DNA of 6,208 nucleotides from Thermoplasmata archaeon (lineage in GTDB: Archaea > Thermoplasmatota > E2 > DHVEG-1): the NCBI GenBank assembly GCA_003651045.1, contig QMTJ01000066.1, positions 1 to 6,208 on the forward strand, read 5' to 3'. Each line of letters begins with the position of its first letter. Position 1 is the first letter of the stretch. A program made the position numbers and the translations under genes. Below are positions 4,573 through 6,208 of the stretch, piece by piece. Below the pieces are notes generated by a model. That model had not been told where the DNA came from. It was given only the letters and a program-made list of their open reading frames with translations, and searched no databases.

Positions 4573-6195
4573 TCATCTTTTAAAATAGAAGTTGAAAAAA
4601 TTTAGTTGAGAAAAAAATTGTATAATTTTAAACACCTGGCTATTTATTGTTTTATCTCTTGGCATAACAACAATTAAAGGATCTGACCAGCTGCTCTCCA
4701 TTCCATCATCAGTTTTTACCTTCACCCTGATCGGATACGTTCCATAGCCCTTCCAATCTTTTTGCCCAACCCATTTATGTGAAACAGTACATGTTTCTCC
4801 TGATTTATATGGTCCTATCCATCCAGTTGTAAAGCCGTCTCCCCAGTCCCATAAATAGTATATATCTTTACCAGAGGGTTCAACTGCAGTTGATGAATAA
4901 GAATATGATTTATCAACAGCCCCTTTCTCAGCACCTTCAGGTTTAGTTGGTTTATAGTCAAGTGGAGGGAAAACCTTCATTAAAACGATGTTATAGGTAT
5001 CAGAATCTATCGAATCATTAACACTTCCAACAATAACATAACCTCCATCAGAGGTTTCAATTACACAACTCCCCCAATCCTCGTTATCAGTGGGATAAAA
5101 AGTATTCCAATTTATATTCCCATATTTATCAAAATTTATTAAACAAATATCATCATCTATCCCCTCACTGCTATCTTTTACTAACTCAAAACTTCCAGTT
5201 ACTAAATAATTACCCTCTCTAGTGGAAAATAAATTATTACCGACTTGTTCATAAAATCTTCTTCCAATAAGTTTTTCCCATTCAATATCGCCTTCACTAT
5301 CTGTTTTAACAAGCCATATATCCCAATCAACTGCTGAATATCTTACAATTCCCTGTTCTGCTGTAAATAAATAACCCCCATCATCAGTTTGAATAACTGT
5401 TCCTCCAGTGTCATAAGAGTGAGATGATGTTGGAAACACTTTTATCCACTCCTGATTACCAAGACTATCTGTTTTTATCAAAACAACATCTGTCCAACCT
5501 GATGTATCAATAGAAGTTTCTCCTAAAACAATATATCCTCCATCATTTGTTTGATAAGAACTAACCCCTGAATCAATCATATAGTCACCTTCTCCAAAAT
5601 TTTTCTCCCATAGAAAATTACCATTTGAGTCTACTTTTACTATGTAAATTTGCTCACCCAACAGTTCCTCATTGATATAAGTGCTTCCAGTTAAAAGATA
5701 ACCGCCGTCATTTGTTTGAATAACATTTAAACCGTAGTCTGTATTTTCTCTTCCAAAGGTTTTTTCCCATTGGATATCTCCATTTTTATTTATTTTAATA
5801 AGCCAGGCGTCACATTGATTTACATCTTTATTTCCCGCAATAATGTATCCACTGTCTCTAGTTTGGATTATACAGTGTGCAACTCCATTATCAAATTCTT
5901 TTTCCCATTGTTTAACACCATTAGAATCAGTTTTGATCAACCAAATACTATGATTTACAAAAACTCCTACTTGTTTAGTTCCTAAAACTAATAAACCTTT
6001 ATCATCTGTTTCTAAAACATAACTTCCACATTCATCTACATCTTCAGAACCAAAAGTTTTTATCCAAGTTGAACTGTTCTGAGTATTCAAAACAGATTCA
6101 TTCTGAATTTTATTTCCAGAAATTTGTGGTATAAAACATACTGAAATCAATATGGCTACTAACCCAGTTGATATAATTATTTTATTTTTTACCAT
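4573..6195 (-). CDS. Secreted seven-repeat beta-propeller protein with PKD domain
   Basis: The 540-residue product begins with an export signal (KNK, then hydrophobic IIISTGLVAILISVCFIP, residues 3-23); there is no clear lipobox. Residues 44 to about 409 hold seven repeats, each starting W-x-K/N..., with first Trp or equivalent at 44, 97, 143, 196, 250, 306 and 363. The unit is W-E-K-x-F-G ... V-I-Q-T-x-D-G-G-Y-x-x-x-G ... D-x-x-L-I-K-T-D-S-x-G, 46-57 residues long, best read as a seven-bladed beta-propeller. A PKD-like beta-sandwich follows (about 415-510) with WDWGDG at 449-454 and GTYPIRVKV at 485-493. The protein ends in a tail beginning MPRDK (511-515), then a hydrophobic/aromatic segment and FKR. 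Such proteins are extracellular or surface proteins; adhesion or ligand binding is a guess and no catalytic motif is seen. The start is set by GGGTGGAT just upstream. It converges on fen and is unrelated to its neighbours. Confidence 0.85.
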   Translation of the reverse strand: MVKNKIIISTGLVAILISVCFIPQISGNKIQNESVLNTQNSSTWIKTFGSEDVDECGSYVLETDDKGLLVLGTKQVGVFVNHSIWLIKTDSNGVKQWEKEFDNGVAHCIIQTRDSGYIIAGNKDVNQCDAWLIKINKNGDIQWEKTFGRENTDYGLNVIQTNDGGYLLTGSTYINEELLGEQIYIVKVDSNGNFLWEKNFGEGDYMIDSGVSSYQTNDGGYIVLGETSIDTSGWTDVVLIKTDSLGNQEWIKVFPTSSHSYDTGGTVIQTDDGGYLFTAEQGIVRYSAVDWDIWLVKTDSEGDIEWEKLIGRRFYEQVGNNLFSTREGNYLVTGSFELVKDSSEGIDDDICLINFDKYGNINWNTFYPTDNEDWGSCVIETSDGGYVIVGSVNDSIDSDTYNIVLMKVFPPLDYKPTKPEGAEKGAVDKSYSYSSTAVEPSGKDIYYLWDWGDGFTTGWIGPYKSGETCTVSHKWVGQKDWKGYGTYPIRVKVKTDDGMESSWSDPLIVVMPRDKTINSQVFKIIQFFSQLNFFNFYFKR

Positions 6196-6199
6196 ATTT

Positions 6200-6207
6200 A
6201 TCCACCC
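6200..6207 (-). promoter_or_regulatory. Ribosome-binding site of the secreted propeller gene
   Basis: The minus strand reads GGGTGGAT, containing the GGTG core, four bases before the ATG at 6195-6193. It confirms the start and shows the message has a leader; the promoter itself lies beyond the window edge. Confidence 0.6.
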
Positions 6208-6208
6208 A

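Noticed and set aside
5770..5985. 71-codon plus-strand ORF
   Set aside because: It is antisense to the propeller repeats, and its sequence reflects the complement of those repeats.

Overview
The window reads as an AT-rich archaeal chromosome segment, most likely euryarchaeal and possibly of the Thermoplasmatota/uncultured marine-sediment type. The evidence is: a PurP-type formate-dependent purine ligase and Nep1 (typical of archaea), an archaeal/eukaryotic FEN1 nuclease, AT-rich boxes placed about 25-30 nt upstream of several starts (archaeal TATA/TFB promoters, some apparently leaderless), GGTG-type Shine-Dalgarno cores, and a secreted beta-propeller plus PKD protein of a kind common in these archaea. 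The lineage within Euryarchaeota is an inference, not a measurement.

Layout. The left edge (1-103, minus) holds the first ~34 codons of a metallo-beta-lactamase-fold protein that runs out of the window. Just upstream of it on the same strand, 185-301 encodes a possible 38-residue small protein that appears leaderless and overlaps a long inverted repeat (231-317). From 461 the plus strand carries purP and then nep1, 29 bp apart, probably one transcript: purine synthesis followed by a small-subunit rRNA methyltransferase. A short T/A-rich convergent gap (2248-2278) separates nep1 from argF (minus, ornithine carbamoyltransferase). argF and fen (plus, flap endonuclease) diverge from a 94-bp spacer with one TATA-like box for each. 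After fen there is a 259-bp AT-rich convergent spacer (4314-4572) with a hairpin, T-tracts and a 14-bp palindrome. The rest (4573-6195, minus) is one gene for an exported seven-repeat propeller protein with a PKD domain and a distinctive C-terminal tail.

How the genes relate. Most are core housekeeping functions (purine and arginine biosynthesis, ribosome biogenesis, Okazaki-fragment processing, probable RNA-processing hydrolase) without a single shared pathway. I found no mobile element, CRISPR array, tRNA or rRNA, and no evidence for a new multi-gene system. The best leads are smaller: an in-frame TAA that cuts the expected PCNA-binding motif at the end of FEN1, the unlisted 38-residue leaderless ORF with its inverted repeat, and the conserved-looking C-terminal tail of the secreted protein.
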